A stretch of 64,000 nt of DNA from the NCBI GenBank assembly GCA_039707655.1, contig CM077671.1, positions 302,374,509 through 302,438,508 of the forward strand, written 5' to 3'. This document shows positions 24,051 through 34,329 of this stretch, piece by piece. The first letter of the stretch is position 1; each line of letters starts with the position of its first letter. The notes below the pieces were generated by a model. It was given only the letters and a program-made list of their open reading frames with translations. It made no database searches and was not told where the DNA came from. Made by a program: the position numbers and the translations under genes. The DNA comes from Elymus sibiricus. Taxonomy: Eukaryota > Streptophyta > Magnoliopsida > Poales > Poaceae.

Positions 24051-25565
24051 TGAAAGCACATTTGCTCCCTTGGTGGTTTTGGTAATTAATAACAACATAT
24101 AAGTCATTGAACTAATGTTTCCACTAAGTATATTTCAGGAAAAGTTCAATGATAGGGATGGCAAAAGGATTATGAAGATTGTGGAAATACCCCAAGATGC
24201 AAGGAAATGAATTGGCAAAGCTTCAAGCAAGAGGACTCTACATTTTACATTTGTGAGAAATCACTTTGAGTCCATTGGAAAGCCAATACTATTAAAAGGG
24301 GGTAAGGTTTTGATTGGTGAACAAAATGCTCATACGTGCACAAGTGATAGCCACCAAAAATACCCACAAGCTCTTCCACAAAGTCTGTCCATAGCCAAAT
24401 ATTCAAAATCGGTGTAACCAACACTTTCCACTCGGTGCCACCGATTCCCAAACTCAGACAGACTCAGCCAAACCCTAGCCAATTCGGTGCAACCGATTCC
24501 ATACCGGTGCCACCGAGTTTAGGTTGCCAACTTTCTGTTACGCAAATTCACAATACGGTACCACCGAGATTGTTGGATCGGCGTCACCGAGATTGGGAAT
24601 CTTACCGTTGGTCACCTTATCGGTGCAACCGAGTTTCCTATATCGGTCTCATCGAGATTCAAAAGTTGCCACCTTTTGGTCACTTCGGTACCACCGAGAT
24701 TAACACATCGGTGTCACCGAGTTGGTCATTTTGTGTGTAACGGTTGGATTTTTGGGGATGCCTATATATACCCCTTCACCACCACCTACTCGAAAGAGAA
24801 GCACTCAGAACTATTCCATACTTGCCCCATCCAGTTTTCTGAGAGAGAGCCACCTACCCTTGTGTTGAGGTCAAGATCTTCCACTCCAACCATATGGATC
24901 TTGATTTCTAGCCTCCCCAAGTTGCTTTCCACCAATCCCATCTCTTCCACCAAGCCAAATCTGTGAGAGAGTGATTGTGTGTTGAGGAGTCTATCATCTT
25001 GAAGCACAAGAGCAAGGAGTTCATCGTCATTACCGAGCCTATTACCTTTTGGAGGGTGGTGCCTCCTAGATTGGTTAGGTGTCGCTTGGGAGCCTCCTAC
25101 TTCGTGTTGTGGAGTTGAACCAACAAGTTTGTAAGGGCAAGGAGATCGCCTACTTCGTGAAGATATACCGATAGTGAGGCTAGTCCTTCGTGGACGGAAG
25201 CCGTTATGGAATAGTCAAGGTTGCTACTTCGTGGACCCTTATGGGTGGAGCCCTCCGTGGACTCTCGCGACCATTACCCTCTGTGGGTTGAAGACTCTAT
25301 AAACGTGGATGTACGATAGCACCACCTATCGGAACCACGGGAAAAATCATCGTGTCTACAATTGCGTTTGATCTTCCTACCCTATCCTTTCTACTCTTGC
25401 TTGTTGTTACTTTCCGCTGCTATACTCTTAGACTTGCATGTGTAGGTTGTACTTGACTTGCCATGAAATGCTAAAAACTGCCAACTCTAAAATTTGGTAT
25501 AGGCAAAACTTTTATTTGGTCAAGTAGTCTAATCACCCCCCTCTAGACATACTTTCGGTCCTACA
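24051..25565 (+). repeat. 5' LTR of Copia copy c (1515 bp)
   Basis: TGAAAGCAC...GTCCTACA. The TATA box (tatatata) is at 24763-24770. It differs from the 3' LTR by scattered substitutions, several of them at CpG positions within the dyad array. Confidence 0.92.
24409..24720 (+). promoter_or_regulatory. Dyad array (TCGGT-N3-ACCGA) in U3 of Copia copy c 5' LTR
   Basis: Ten sites start at 24409, 24432, 24484, 24504, 24555, 24578, 24620, 24643, 24685 and 24708, each 13 bp with a 3-bp spacer. Most are exact. Deviations are single changes in an arm, such as TCGGC or ATCGA. The TATA box follows at 24763, so the array occupies the promoter-proximal U3. Confidence 0.8.
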
Positions 25566-25567
25566 AG

Positions 25568-25579
25568 TGGTATCAGAGC
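25568..25579 (+). promoter_or_regulatory. Primer-binding site of Copia copy c
   Basis: TGGTATCAGAGC, the complement of the 3' end of the initiator methionine tRNA, starts three bases after the 5' LTR. Confidence 0.88.
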
Positions 25580-25618
25580 TTTGGTCTCCATTGCATTGGT
25601 CTCACAACCTAGGAGATT

Positions 25619-27803
25619 ATGGCGTCTAGTGAGGGAAGTTATCACCATAGAGGTCCGTACTTTGATGGCACTAATTTTGCTAGTTGGAAGCACAAAATGA
25701 AAATGCATATTCTTGGTCATAACCCCTCCGTTTGGGCTGTTGTTCGCGTTGGCTTGCAAGGTGAATTCTTTGGTGATGGAAAGGAACCGGATCGTGAAGC
25801 GACCGCGGAAGAATTGAAGATGTTACAATACAATGCTCAATTATGTGACATTCTCTTCAACTGCCTATGCCCCGAAGAATTCAACAAAATCAGCCGTCAT
25901 GAGAATGCAAAAGAGATTTGGGATACTTTGGTTGATATGCACGAAGGAACTGAGTCCGTGAGAGAATCCAAGTTGGATGTTCTTCAAGGTCAGCTTGACA
26001 AGTTCAAGATGAAGGATGGTGAAGGAGTCGCTGAGATGTACTCTAGGCTAGCTCTCATCACCAATGAGATTGCCGGCTTAGGAAGCGAAGAGATGACCGA
26101 CAAATTCATCATCAAGAAGATACTTAGAGCTTTGGATGAGAGATATGACACCGTGTGCACATTGATCCAAATGATGCCCAACTACAAAGATCTCAATCCT
26201 ACGGAAGTCATTGGAAGGATTGTTGCTCATGAGATGACACTCAAAGACAAAGAAGAGCTTCACCACAAGTCTAGCGGTGCTTACAAAGCCACAAGTGATG
26301 CTCCCACAACTTCAAGCAACAACCTTGTCACCAATGAAGAGATAAGCCTCATGGTCAAGAAATTCAACAAGTTCTACAAGAATAGAGGCAAAGAAAGAAG
26401 CTCCAACTCAAGATATGATGAGAAGCGTTCATCAAGTTGTGACCGCAATTGCTACAATTGTGGGAAGCCCGGACACTATTCCAATGAGTGCACGGCTCCC
26501 TACAAAGGAAGAGAAGAGTCACCTCGAAGATGAAGCTCAAGGAATGAATCACCTCAAAGAGAGGGAAAGAGCAGAGATGATCGTTATGAACGAAGACCCT
26601 CAGGGAGAAGTAGATATTCGGAGAAGAAGGACAAGTACACCAAGAGCTATACAAGAAGAAAACATCAAGCTCATTTTGGTGAATGGGTTTCCGGCTCCGA
26701 CTCCGACAACAACTCCGAGAGAAGCTATCACTCCGACTCCGACTATAGTCAAGATGATCGTGTTGCCGGGATTGCTCTAGTGACTACCAACTCCCATGAT
26801 CTATTTGATTAACCAAACGAAGGGAGTGGAAGTTGCTTCATGGATAAAGGCCCCAAGGGATCACACCCCGAGTATCTTGATTTTGATAGTGATGAAGATG
26901 ACTTGCTTTGTGATGATGACTTGCTATTTGATAAAACTAGTGATGTTATTCAAAATGAACTTGATAATTCTCATGATAGCCAAGATAAGTCAATTGATGA
27001 TGATAAGATGAAAATTGAAGAACTAACTAAAGAACTAAACACTCTTAAGTTAGCTCATGAATCTACTCTTGAAGATCATAGAGAGCTTGTGAGAACTCAT
27101 GAGAAGCTATGCTTCGAGAAGCTCAATTTGGAGCAAGAGCATGAGTTTCTTAAAGCTATCAATGACGTTCTCCGAAAAAGACTTCATCTTATCTAGCCAA
27201 ACGACTGCTCTTATCTACATTCATGCCTTAAGTTAAAACTAAGCTATCTAGTAACAAAGGCAAGAAAGGTTCTTCATCTAGTAGCAACAATAAAAATGCT
27301 AAACCTAATGATGTTGCTCCTAGTAGTTCTATTGATTCCACTAATGATGATTCTCTTAGCCAAGTTACGCTTGAGCAAGAAAATGCTTTATTGAAAGGAA
27401 TTATAGAGAAAGGTATCTACAAAAGTCTTGCCGGGTGTAAGCAATTTGAGGAAATTGTACGCAAGCACGGAGGGTACCGGAAGAATCGTGGTGTTGGCTA
27501 CTTCAACGCTAATGGAGTTGAATGGGAAGAAGGTCAATACCCCGAGCCAAAGTTTGTTCCTCAAAAGGAGAAGTATGAAAATACTCTTCCCAAGAGAACA
27601 AGTACTCAAGATGACCTTCCACCACAAGACCACAAGCTCAAGGGCAAGAACAAGCTTCAAGAGGACATTCACTCATATGAAGATGAATCCCTAGCTATGG
27701 TGGAGTGGGTTCCCAAGGCTACGTCAAGCTCAACTTCTACAAAAGCTACTACAACACCAAGGATCCCCATCAATTGATGTGGGTCCCTAAGAAGAAGAAC
27801 TAG
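25619..27803 (+). pseudogene. gag: Copia gag (UBN2-type), copy c, decayed
   Basis: It opens with ATG at 25619 and is open for 304 codons through the UBN2-like domain and the CCHC knuckle (about residues 278-291). It is then stopped by CGA to TGA at about 26531. A second stop lies near 26810, a one-base change in an A-run near 27175 shifts the frame, and another stop is near 27229. A one-base loss near 27774 removes the shared C-terminal reading. The region after the knuckle is Arg/Ser-rich, then acidic, then a coiled-coil-like Lys/Glu/Leu segment, as in copy d. It is not functional as full Gag. An N-terminal piece with the knuckle could still be made. Confidence 0.9.
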
Positions 27804-28686
27804 AGAGTTCTTGAGGGGTGACTCCGCCAATGAAATTCACTCACATTCATTATTGGCAAGAACCATTTGCAATCAACATCAACTCTATGCAATAGTTCAA
27901 GGAGTCACACATTCCCTCAAAGGTAAGCAAGGGACAAGGTAATCAACAAATCGATGGACATCATAACACATGCTTTGCACTCCATGTCCATAGATATCCT
28001 TGTATTTGTCTCTTGAATGTTGGGACTAACCCATGTAGGTGAGAAGAGTAAGGAAACAACAAGGATGCTCCCAATTCTTGGTGATCTTCATCAACCTTGA
28101 GCATCCACCACTACCTCACCAACATGAAGTCTTCTTCGACAAAACCCAAGGTTAGTCTATCCCTCTTATGGGGGGATGTCACATCAAGGGGGAGCTTTAC
28201 TCTAAGACTTGAGTCAAAGCATCTCTTAGCATGTGACAACATTAAATGCTTTATGTAAAAGTGGTAACCCCACTTGTGCTTAAACGATGAGTATGACCTA
28301 TGATCAAGTATTCTTACTTGGCTCCTAAGTCAATATACTCATATATAGATGACTCCGTCAACGCCAAAATGCTTGATAGATGCTAGTATGTATGTGCATG
28401 TTGTCATGATTTCATTTGACATCTTATTGTGTGAGCATGTTGGTCTGCATTTATTTTCCCATTCGAGGACATCCAATTGTTGCTATTTGGTTTTTGATTT
28501 ATGTTTTGCCAATTGGATGGACAAGAATGCCTAGGACCACTCTTTAGCTATCTATGCTTTCTCACCTCATATTCCATTCATGCCTCATCACAAAATTTGA
28601 ACAAGTACTTTTTGATCCCTCTGTGTGTGGAGCACTCGGAGTTCCGTATCGACAAGGACTGACCATTAAAACCTCCCAAGTGCATC
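27804..28686 (+). other. Non-coding spacer between gag and the internal regulatory region, Copia copy c
   Basis: No ORF of note. It sits where pol would follow gag in an autonomous relative. It aligns with 49232-50117 of copy d, so the absence of pol is ancestral to both copies and not a private deletion. Confidence 0.6.
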
Positions 28687-28869
28687 TCGGTGGAACCAAC
28701 CCACAATTCTCGATCACACCGAATGCCTAGGGTTGATCTGGTTTTCAATCTCGGTACTACCGATTCCATATTCTTGGTTACACCGAGTTTCCCTGTCAGC
28801 TGACTGTTGAGGAACTCGGTGACACCGAAAATTTAGAACCGGTATCACCGACAGTGAAGGGTATATAAC
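28687..28869 (+). promoter_or_regulatory. Candidate internal promoter of the second ORF: six dyads plus TATA box
   Basis: Dyads of the TCGGT-N3-ACCGA type lie at 28687, 28710, 28751, 28774, 28816 and 28839, some with one arm changed. A TATA box (tatataa) follows at 28863-28869. Downstream there is a leader with aaaccctaaac near 28916, common in plant 5' leaders. The arrangement repeats that of the LTR promoter. It is conserved in copy d (49035-49231). Promoter activity is inferred. Confidence 0.55.
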
Positions 28870-29051
28870 CTGTGGTCCCGACGCTTCGAAAATTCAATCT
28901 TCAATCGTCGCGCCCCAAACCCTAAACTGCCGCAGAAGGACCCCCTGGTCGTCGCCTTGCCTCCCCGAGCGCCTCCGCCGCTGGGAATCCTTGCCGTCGA
29001 CGGGCATCTTCGCCGCCATCGCCGCCATAGCGGATCCGTCACCGAGCTAGG

Positions 29052-29497
29052 GTACGGATTCAATCTTTCTTGCGCTCCCCGTCTGATTCTTGCACAATAA
29101 AGTTGATTTTCTCTATAAGCCACAGTTTGCACATCTTTCTATCCACGAGAAAACTCCGTAGATTCGAGAACCATCGATTTTCTAGGGTTTGCCTTCCGCC
29201 CGATGGAACTCGGTAGAACCGAAGTGAACTAATCGGTATCACCGATTTGCCTGTCTGTGTTGCTGAGAACTGTCTCGGTGAAACCGAGTACTTCCTTTCG
29301 GTCTCACCAAAATGAGTGCCAAGTTTCTGTTAATGAGATAGTCAGTCTCGGTAGCACCGAAATTTTTGCTTCGGCTGTACTGATTTTCATTTGACAGAAT
29401 GTAAAACTTTGAACATCTTTTGTTCAAACTTTCAAAAAACCAGCTGATAATTTTGTGATGACTCATCTTCTTTTGCTCCTCTATACTATATTCACAG
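29052..29497 (+). other. Candidate leader intron upstream of the second ORF, Copia copy c
   Basis: A donor-like GTACGG at 29052 and an acceptor-like pyrimidine-rich stretch ending TTCACAG at 29497 lie eight bases before the ATG at 29505. In copy d the matching positions keep GT (48865-48864) and AG (48425-48424), on the - strand. Inside it is a second group of dyads (29210, 29233, 29275, 29298, 29348, 29371). Splicing is an inference from sequence alone. Confidence 0.4.
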
Positions 29498-29504
29498 GGT
29501 CAGT

Positions 29505-31598
29505 ATGTCAAGTGCTGAGGACAGTGAGAACAATTTCCAAGAGGAGAACATTGTGATGAGTTCAGGTACTAGTCCTGAGTCTAGTTCATCTTCAGATCCA
29601 GGCACTCCCAGCTCCCATGGGTTGCCCAAGGCTGCTACAAGGACCAGGAAGAAGCTGAATTCTGATGAGGAGGATTTAGACTTTGTGCCAGAGAAGGTTC
29701 TTGCTAAGAAGCAAGAGAAGGCTGCCAAGAAAGCTGCAAATGAAGCTACTTCTTCAAGGAGAGCTGTCAGGAAAGAGTATGCTAGCTCAGAAGCTATGAG
29801 AGCACCTAAGGGTGCTAGGGCAAAAATGGCTCTTCACCTTGAGTCACCCCCAAAGAAGTCTATGCCTAAGAAGGCAGGGGAGAAGAAGAGAGCTAGGAAA
29901 AGGATTGTCTATGTCACTGGTAGGCAGACCTCCATGTTTGAGGACCCTGAGGAAGCTGCTGGTGCTGCTGCTAAGGAGGAGGAAGAGCAAGTTGTCAAGG
30001 CCCCTCCCAAGAAGAAGCAAAAGAAACTTATGTCTGATGCTATGCCAAAGAGTGGCACTTCCAAGAGCACCAAGTCTGCCCCCAAGAAGGCTGCTGCTGA
30101 AAAGCCTAAGAGGTTCTCAAGGCAAATTCCAGCTTCTGAAAAGAACAATGGAAACACCTCCAGAGTTGAGGATGAAGATGCTATGTCTGCCCTGATGAAG
30201 CTTAGACCACACCTTCCAGTACATAATGCCAGCTACCCACTTGCTAAGGATATGAAGAAGAGGAAGGATTCTGGTTTGAGGGCTTGGAGAGCTGGTGATC
30301 CATATGCCCAAAGGAGGAAGACAGCTGTGGACTACAGATTGTACACCAAAGAGCAACAAGATTTCTATGAGACTGTGCTTTTTGACAAGAGTCCAGCTGT
30401 GAGTGATATGAGATATGTGGACTGGAAATTCATCAAGGAGAATGAAGTCCATTTTCCAAGTGTCCAAGACAATTTCCACTGCATTGGTTTGGATGAGTTT
30501 GTTGGCAGAGAGTTCACTGCTTGGAATGATGAGATGATCATGCAATTCTACTCCACTGCACATTTCTATGGAGATGGTAGAATTGTATGGATGACTGAAG
30601 GTGCAAGATATGAGTCCACTGTTGAGGAATGGGCTGAAATCTTAGGAGTCCCTGAGGCACAGGATGGTGATTTGGATGTCTACTCAGAGTCCAAGAAGAG
30701 CCACAATGCTATGGCCAACATGTACAATGTGATCCCTGCTGCTCATGTGAAGTCTCACAAGCTAGGATCCATCTACTTTCTTCAGGCTGGCCTCCGCACC
30801 ATGAACACTATTCTAAGGCATACCTTGATGCCCAAGTCAGGAGATTCATCTTGACAGACACACCAGGATTAGAGTCATGGACTTAATTGTTGAGACAGTT
30901 AAGAGGGTTGCTGCTGATCAGAAGCGCTCTTGCTGCTATGCACCCTACATCCAAATGCTCATCAACTCTCAGCTGGAGAAGCACATATTTGCTCTGGACA
31001 GACCCCACTTGCCCCTACAGCCAGATCCCGAGGACAACTTTGTGGTGATGGACCCAGAACATCCCACATCAGCTGCAGCTCAGGCAGAGGCAGAGGCAGC
31101 TAGAGCCACTAGTGCTCAAGTCCTTAGATCCAGGAACGAGCAAATGTATCTGTTGATATCATCAGTTCAGGGCATGCAGAAGGACATTAAGGACATCTTG
31201 AACAACCAGAACAGTCTTGTCAGGATCTTTGAGAACAGGATCAAGACCCTTAATGATAAGGTGGATGGGCTGACTAAGACAGTCAATGAGCTCAAGAAGG
31301 AAGTTGACTCAGTGCCTCTTCCTCATTCTTCTTCTTCTGATGATGATGATGAGGCTGGATCACCTCTCAGGCCAGGCACACAGTTTACTACTCAGGCCAG
31401 ATCAGCCACTGTGCCAGCTCCAGACTTGAGGCCCTCTTCATCAGCTCCAGCCACTGTCACCTCAGCTCCTGCTCCATCAGCTTCAGTTCCTCCAGTTCCA
31501 CACCAACTCCATCCACGACATCTGCAGAGCTCTTCGCCGACGCTGTTCTCTCGACTCCTTCATCAACAACCGGAGGAGATCAGCCCAAGAACGCTTAG
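29505..31598 (+). pseudogene. Second ORF of the non-autonomous Copia family, copy c: lysine-rich protein of unknown function
   Basis: The start ATG at 29505 follows the candidate leader intron. The first 449 codons are open. Residues 1-60 are Ser/Glu-rich. Residues 60-220 are Lys/Ala-rich with several nuclear-localisation-like clusters (KKKQKK, KKRARKR). Residues 270-440 form a more globular, aromatic domain (..WNDEMIMQFYSTAHFYGDGR..) that faintly recalls the 'putative plant transposon protein' domain. A net 38-bp deletion relative to copy d at about 30845 shifts the frame. The rest (30877 on) carries a coiled-coil-like segment, a poly-Asp run and a Pro/Ser/Ala-rich tail, with another shift near 31500, ending near 31598. 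It could correspond to the env-like extra ORF of SIRE/Maximus elements, but no signal peptide or membrane segment is visible. Confidence 0.65.
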
Positions 31599-32053
31599 AC
31601 ATATCCCTTTGAACTTTTTGGTTACTTATTGCCAAAGGGGGAGAAGTGTATATAGATCTTCAGGCTTCGAGTGAGAGAGCGTTTGGTTTTTATTGCCTAT
31701 CGTTTTTCAAATTGGTCTTTTGGATACGCTTTGTGTTTTGATCATACACTTTATGTGTGTTGTGCTACTATTTCCTATCATCTTAATGCTTATGAGATGA
31801 TCATTATCTTTGTTTGGTTGTGTTGTGCTATGATGTTCACTCTAATTATTCTCGCACACCACCAAGATGTATGTGACATGGAAGAAGTGCCCCATGTACC
31901 TAATCGATTGTGCATTTGCATTCAAACGCAAATTTAAAATAATGCACAAATTTAGGGGGAGCTCTTACTTATCACATACTTCTCAAAGCGAGGATTATAT
32001 TCATTGATTATATCTTTGTCGAAGCTTTGATCTATATGTTGTCATCAATTACC
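31599..32053 (+). other. Non-coding 3' region of Copia copy c
   Basis: It contains a purine tract with the motif ccaaagggggagaag at about 31634, similar to a PPT but 0.4 kb too early, then AT-rich sequence without a trusted ORF. It is conserved in copy d (45818-46270). Confidence 0.55.
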
Positions 32054-32067
32054 AAAAAGGGGGAGAT
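32054..32067 (+). promoter_or_regulatory. Polypurine tract of Copia copy c
   Basis: aaaaagggggagat directly abuts the 3' LTR at 32068. This form is characteristic of SIRE-like Copia elements. Confidence 0.85.
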
Positions 32068-33583
32068 TGAAAGCACATTTGCTCCCTTGGTGGTTTTCTT
32101 AATTAATAACAACATATAAGTCATTGAACTAATGTTCCCACTAAGTATATTTCAGGAAAAGTTCAATGATAGGGATGGCAAAAGGATTATGAAGATTGTG
32201 GAAATACCCCAAGATGCAAGGAAATGAATTGGCAAAGCTTCAAGCAAGAGGACTCTACATTTTACATTTGTGAGAAATCACTTTGAGTCCATAGGAAAGC
32301 CAATACTATTAAAAGGGGGTAAGGTTTTGATTGGTGAACAAAATGCTCATACGTGCACAAGTGATAGCCACCAAAAACACCCACAAGCTCTTCCACAAAG
32401 TCTGTCCATAGCCATATATTCAAAATCGGTGCAACCAACACTTTCCACTCAGTGCCATCGATTCCCAAACTCAGATAGACTCAGCCAAACCCTAGACACT
32501 TCGGTGCAACCGATTCCATACCGGAGCCACCGAGTTTAGGTTGCCAACTTTCTGTTACGCAAATTCACAATATCGGTACCACCGAGATTGTTGGATCGGC
32601 GTCACCGAGATTGGGAATCTGACCGTTGGTCACCTTATCGGTGCAACCGAGTTTCCTATATCGGTCTCACCGAGATTCAAAATTTGCCACCTTTTGGTCA
32701 CTTCGGTACCACCGAGATTAACACATCGGTGTCACCGAGTTGGTCATTTTGTTTGTAACGGTTGGATTTTTGGAGATGCCTATATATACCCCGTCACCAC
32801 CACCTACTCGAAAGAGAAGCACTCAGAACTATTCCATACTTGCGCCATCCAGTTTTCTGAGAGAGAGCCACCTACCCTAGTGTTGAGGTCAAGATCTTCC
32901 ACTCCAACCATATGGATCTTGATTTCTAGCCTCCCCAAGTTGCTTTCCACAAATCCCATCTCTTCCACCAAGCCACATCTGTGAGAGAGTGATTGTGTGT
33001 TGAGGAGTCTGTCATCTTGAAGCACAAGAGCAAGGAGTTCATCGTCATTACCGAGCCTATTACCTTTTGGAGGGTGGTGCCTCCTAGATTGGTTAGGTGT
33101 CGCTTGGGAGCCTCCTACTTCGTGTTGTGGAGTTGAACCAAGAAGTTTGTAAGGGCAATGAGATCGCCTACTTCGTGAAGATCTACCCATAGTGAGGCTA
33201 GTCCTTCGTGGATGGAAGCCATTATGGAATAGTCAAGGTTGCTACTTCGTGGACCCTTATGGGTGGAGCCCTCCGTGGACTCTCGCGACCGTTACCCTCC
33301 GTGGGTTGAAGACTCCATAAACGTGGATGTACGATAGCACCACCTATCGGAACCACGGGAAAAATCATCGTGTCTACAATTGCGTTTGATCTTCCTACCC
33401 TATCCTTTCTACTCATGCTTGTTGTTACTTTCTGCTGCTATACTCTTAGACTTGCATGTGTAGGGTGTACGTGACTTGCCATGAAATGCTAAAAACTGCC
33501 AACTCTAAAATTTGGTATAGGCAAAACTTTTATTTGGTCAAGTAGTCTAATCACCCCCCTCTAGACATACTTTCGGTCCTACA
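32068..33583 (+). repeat. 3' LTR of Copia copy c (1516 bp)
   Basis: It pairs with 24051-25565. The dyad array lies at 32426-32738 and the TATA box at 32781-32788. The duplication aagcc follows at 33584-33588. Confidence 0.92.
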
Positions 33584-33588
33584 AAGCC

Positions 33589-34009
33589 TTTAAATAAAAT
33601 TGGAAAATAATATTTAAAAATAATATTTGGTGATTTTGGGAAGTCATATATATTGTAGGTTCCAAATAAAGTCTTTGGGGTAAAGCATTCACCCTAATTT
33701 GAGGACTTGTAGTACAAACCTCAATTCAGGGGTTTTTGAAAACCTAATTTGAATAATTGCTTTTTGGCCAAAATAATATTTGATAAAAATAGTTTTAGGT
33801 ACTACACACATGGCATGATCATTGGGCAATGGTTTTGGATCAATAAGATGATCTTAGAGAGAAGAAGAATTTTTGTGAATTAAAACACAATCAAACATTC
33901 AAGCAAAAAAGCACTCAAGTCAATCATCACAAGCAAGCAAAAGTTTTAAATGGGTCCAAATTTTATAAAATCATAGTCATAGCAAAGTGATACAACACAG
34001 GGTGTCACA
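33589..34009 (-). repeat. Tekay-like LTR A, terminal portion
   Basis: It continues LTR A after Copia c and ends at 34009. Read on -, it begins TGTGACACCC, which marks the 5' end of the element. The next bases (34010-34014, acaca) would be the target duplication, whose partner was lost with the truncated left end. Confidence 0.78.
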
Positions 34010-34329
34010 ACACATCAATAGATCGGAGAGCATTACGAAGCTATAATGATAATGCACATAAGAGACAATATATATCAGAGGTATCTCAAATACTTTTCAT
34101 GAATAATCTAAACATAAACCCACAATTCATCGGATCCCAACGAACACACCGCACAATAGGATTACATCGGATAGATCAAAGCGAAGATGCGATGATCATT
34201 GTATTGAAGATCATAAGAGAGAGATAGCCATCTAGGTAATAGCTATGGACCCGGAGGTCTTTGGTGAACTACTCACACATCATCATGAGGGCAGCAAGGT
34301 TGATGAAGAGGCCCTCCGTAATCAATCCC
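34010..34329 (-). repeat. LTR of Athila-like element G, left fragment
   Basis: Reverse-oriented R/U5-side LTR sequence. It contains the complements of motifs shared with the LTR of element F, such as the tagctattacctagatggc region at 34222-34241. It breaks off at 34330, where a solo LTR begins, and resumes at 55157. The duplicated bases atccc are at 34325-34329 and 55157-55161. Its other end is cut by the Tekay LTR at 34009. Confidence 0.7.

Larger units (their letters stand above)
24051..33583 (+). mobile_element. Copia (SIRE/Maximus-like) non-autonomous element, copy c, structurally complete
   Basis: It has two full LTRs (24051-25565 and 32068-33583), a Met-tRNA PBS (25568-25579), a decayed gag (25619-27803), an internal regulatory region (28687-29497), a second ORF (29505-31598) and a PPT (32054-32067). 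A perfect 5-bp duplication (aagcc) flanks it, and the total length is 9533 bp. No protease, integrase, RT or RNase H is present, so it would depend on a relative for enzymes. The PPT followed by TGAAAG and the long gag with a UBN2-like domain recall SIRE/Maximus elements. Confidence 0.9.
3388..34009 (-). mobile_element. Tekay/Del-like Gypsy chromovirus in tandem LTR-internal-LTR-internal form, carrying two nested Copia insertions
   Basis: Read on the - strand the order is LTR A (34009 to 20246), PBS, ORF0, gag-pol (to 14440), PPT, LTR B (14396 to 5995), then a second PBS, ORF0 and gag, cut off within the protease at 3388. The two internal regions are close homologues over gag and ORF0. A gag with a CCHC knuckle, RT-RNaseH-integrase order and a C-terminal chromodomain assign it to the chromoviruses, most like the Tekay/Del clade. 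The LTRs are unusually long (about 3.9-4.2 kb once insertions are removed). The 5' end abuts the LTR of element G at 34010. Confidence 0.75.

Noticed and set aside
24409..24720. CRISPR-like spaced repeats
   Set aside because: The repeats are 13-bp dyads with irregular spacing inside a plant LTR. There is no repeat-spacer regularity, no cas genes and no prokaryotic context.
29910..30195. Lys/Arg-rich frame as a histone-like or ribosomal protein
   Set aside because: It is low-complexity basic sequence without a histone fold or ribosomal signature, and is part of the second ORF.
29505..30854. Second ORF as a single-copy host gene
   Set aside because: It lies between paired LTRs and a PBS/PPT with perfect target duplications, and recurs in copy d at the same position.
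31628..31650. Second polypurine tract at the end of the second ORF
   Set aside because: It is purine-rich but more than 400 bp from the LTR, while a better tract abuts the LTR at 32054-32067. It may only be a coding feature.
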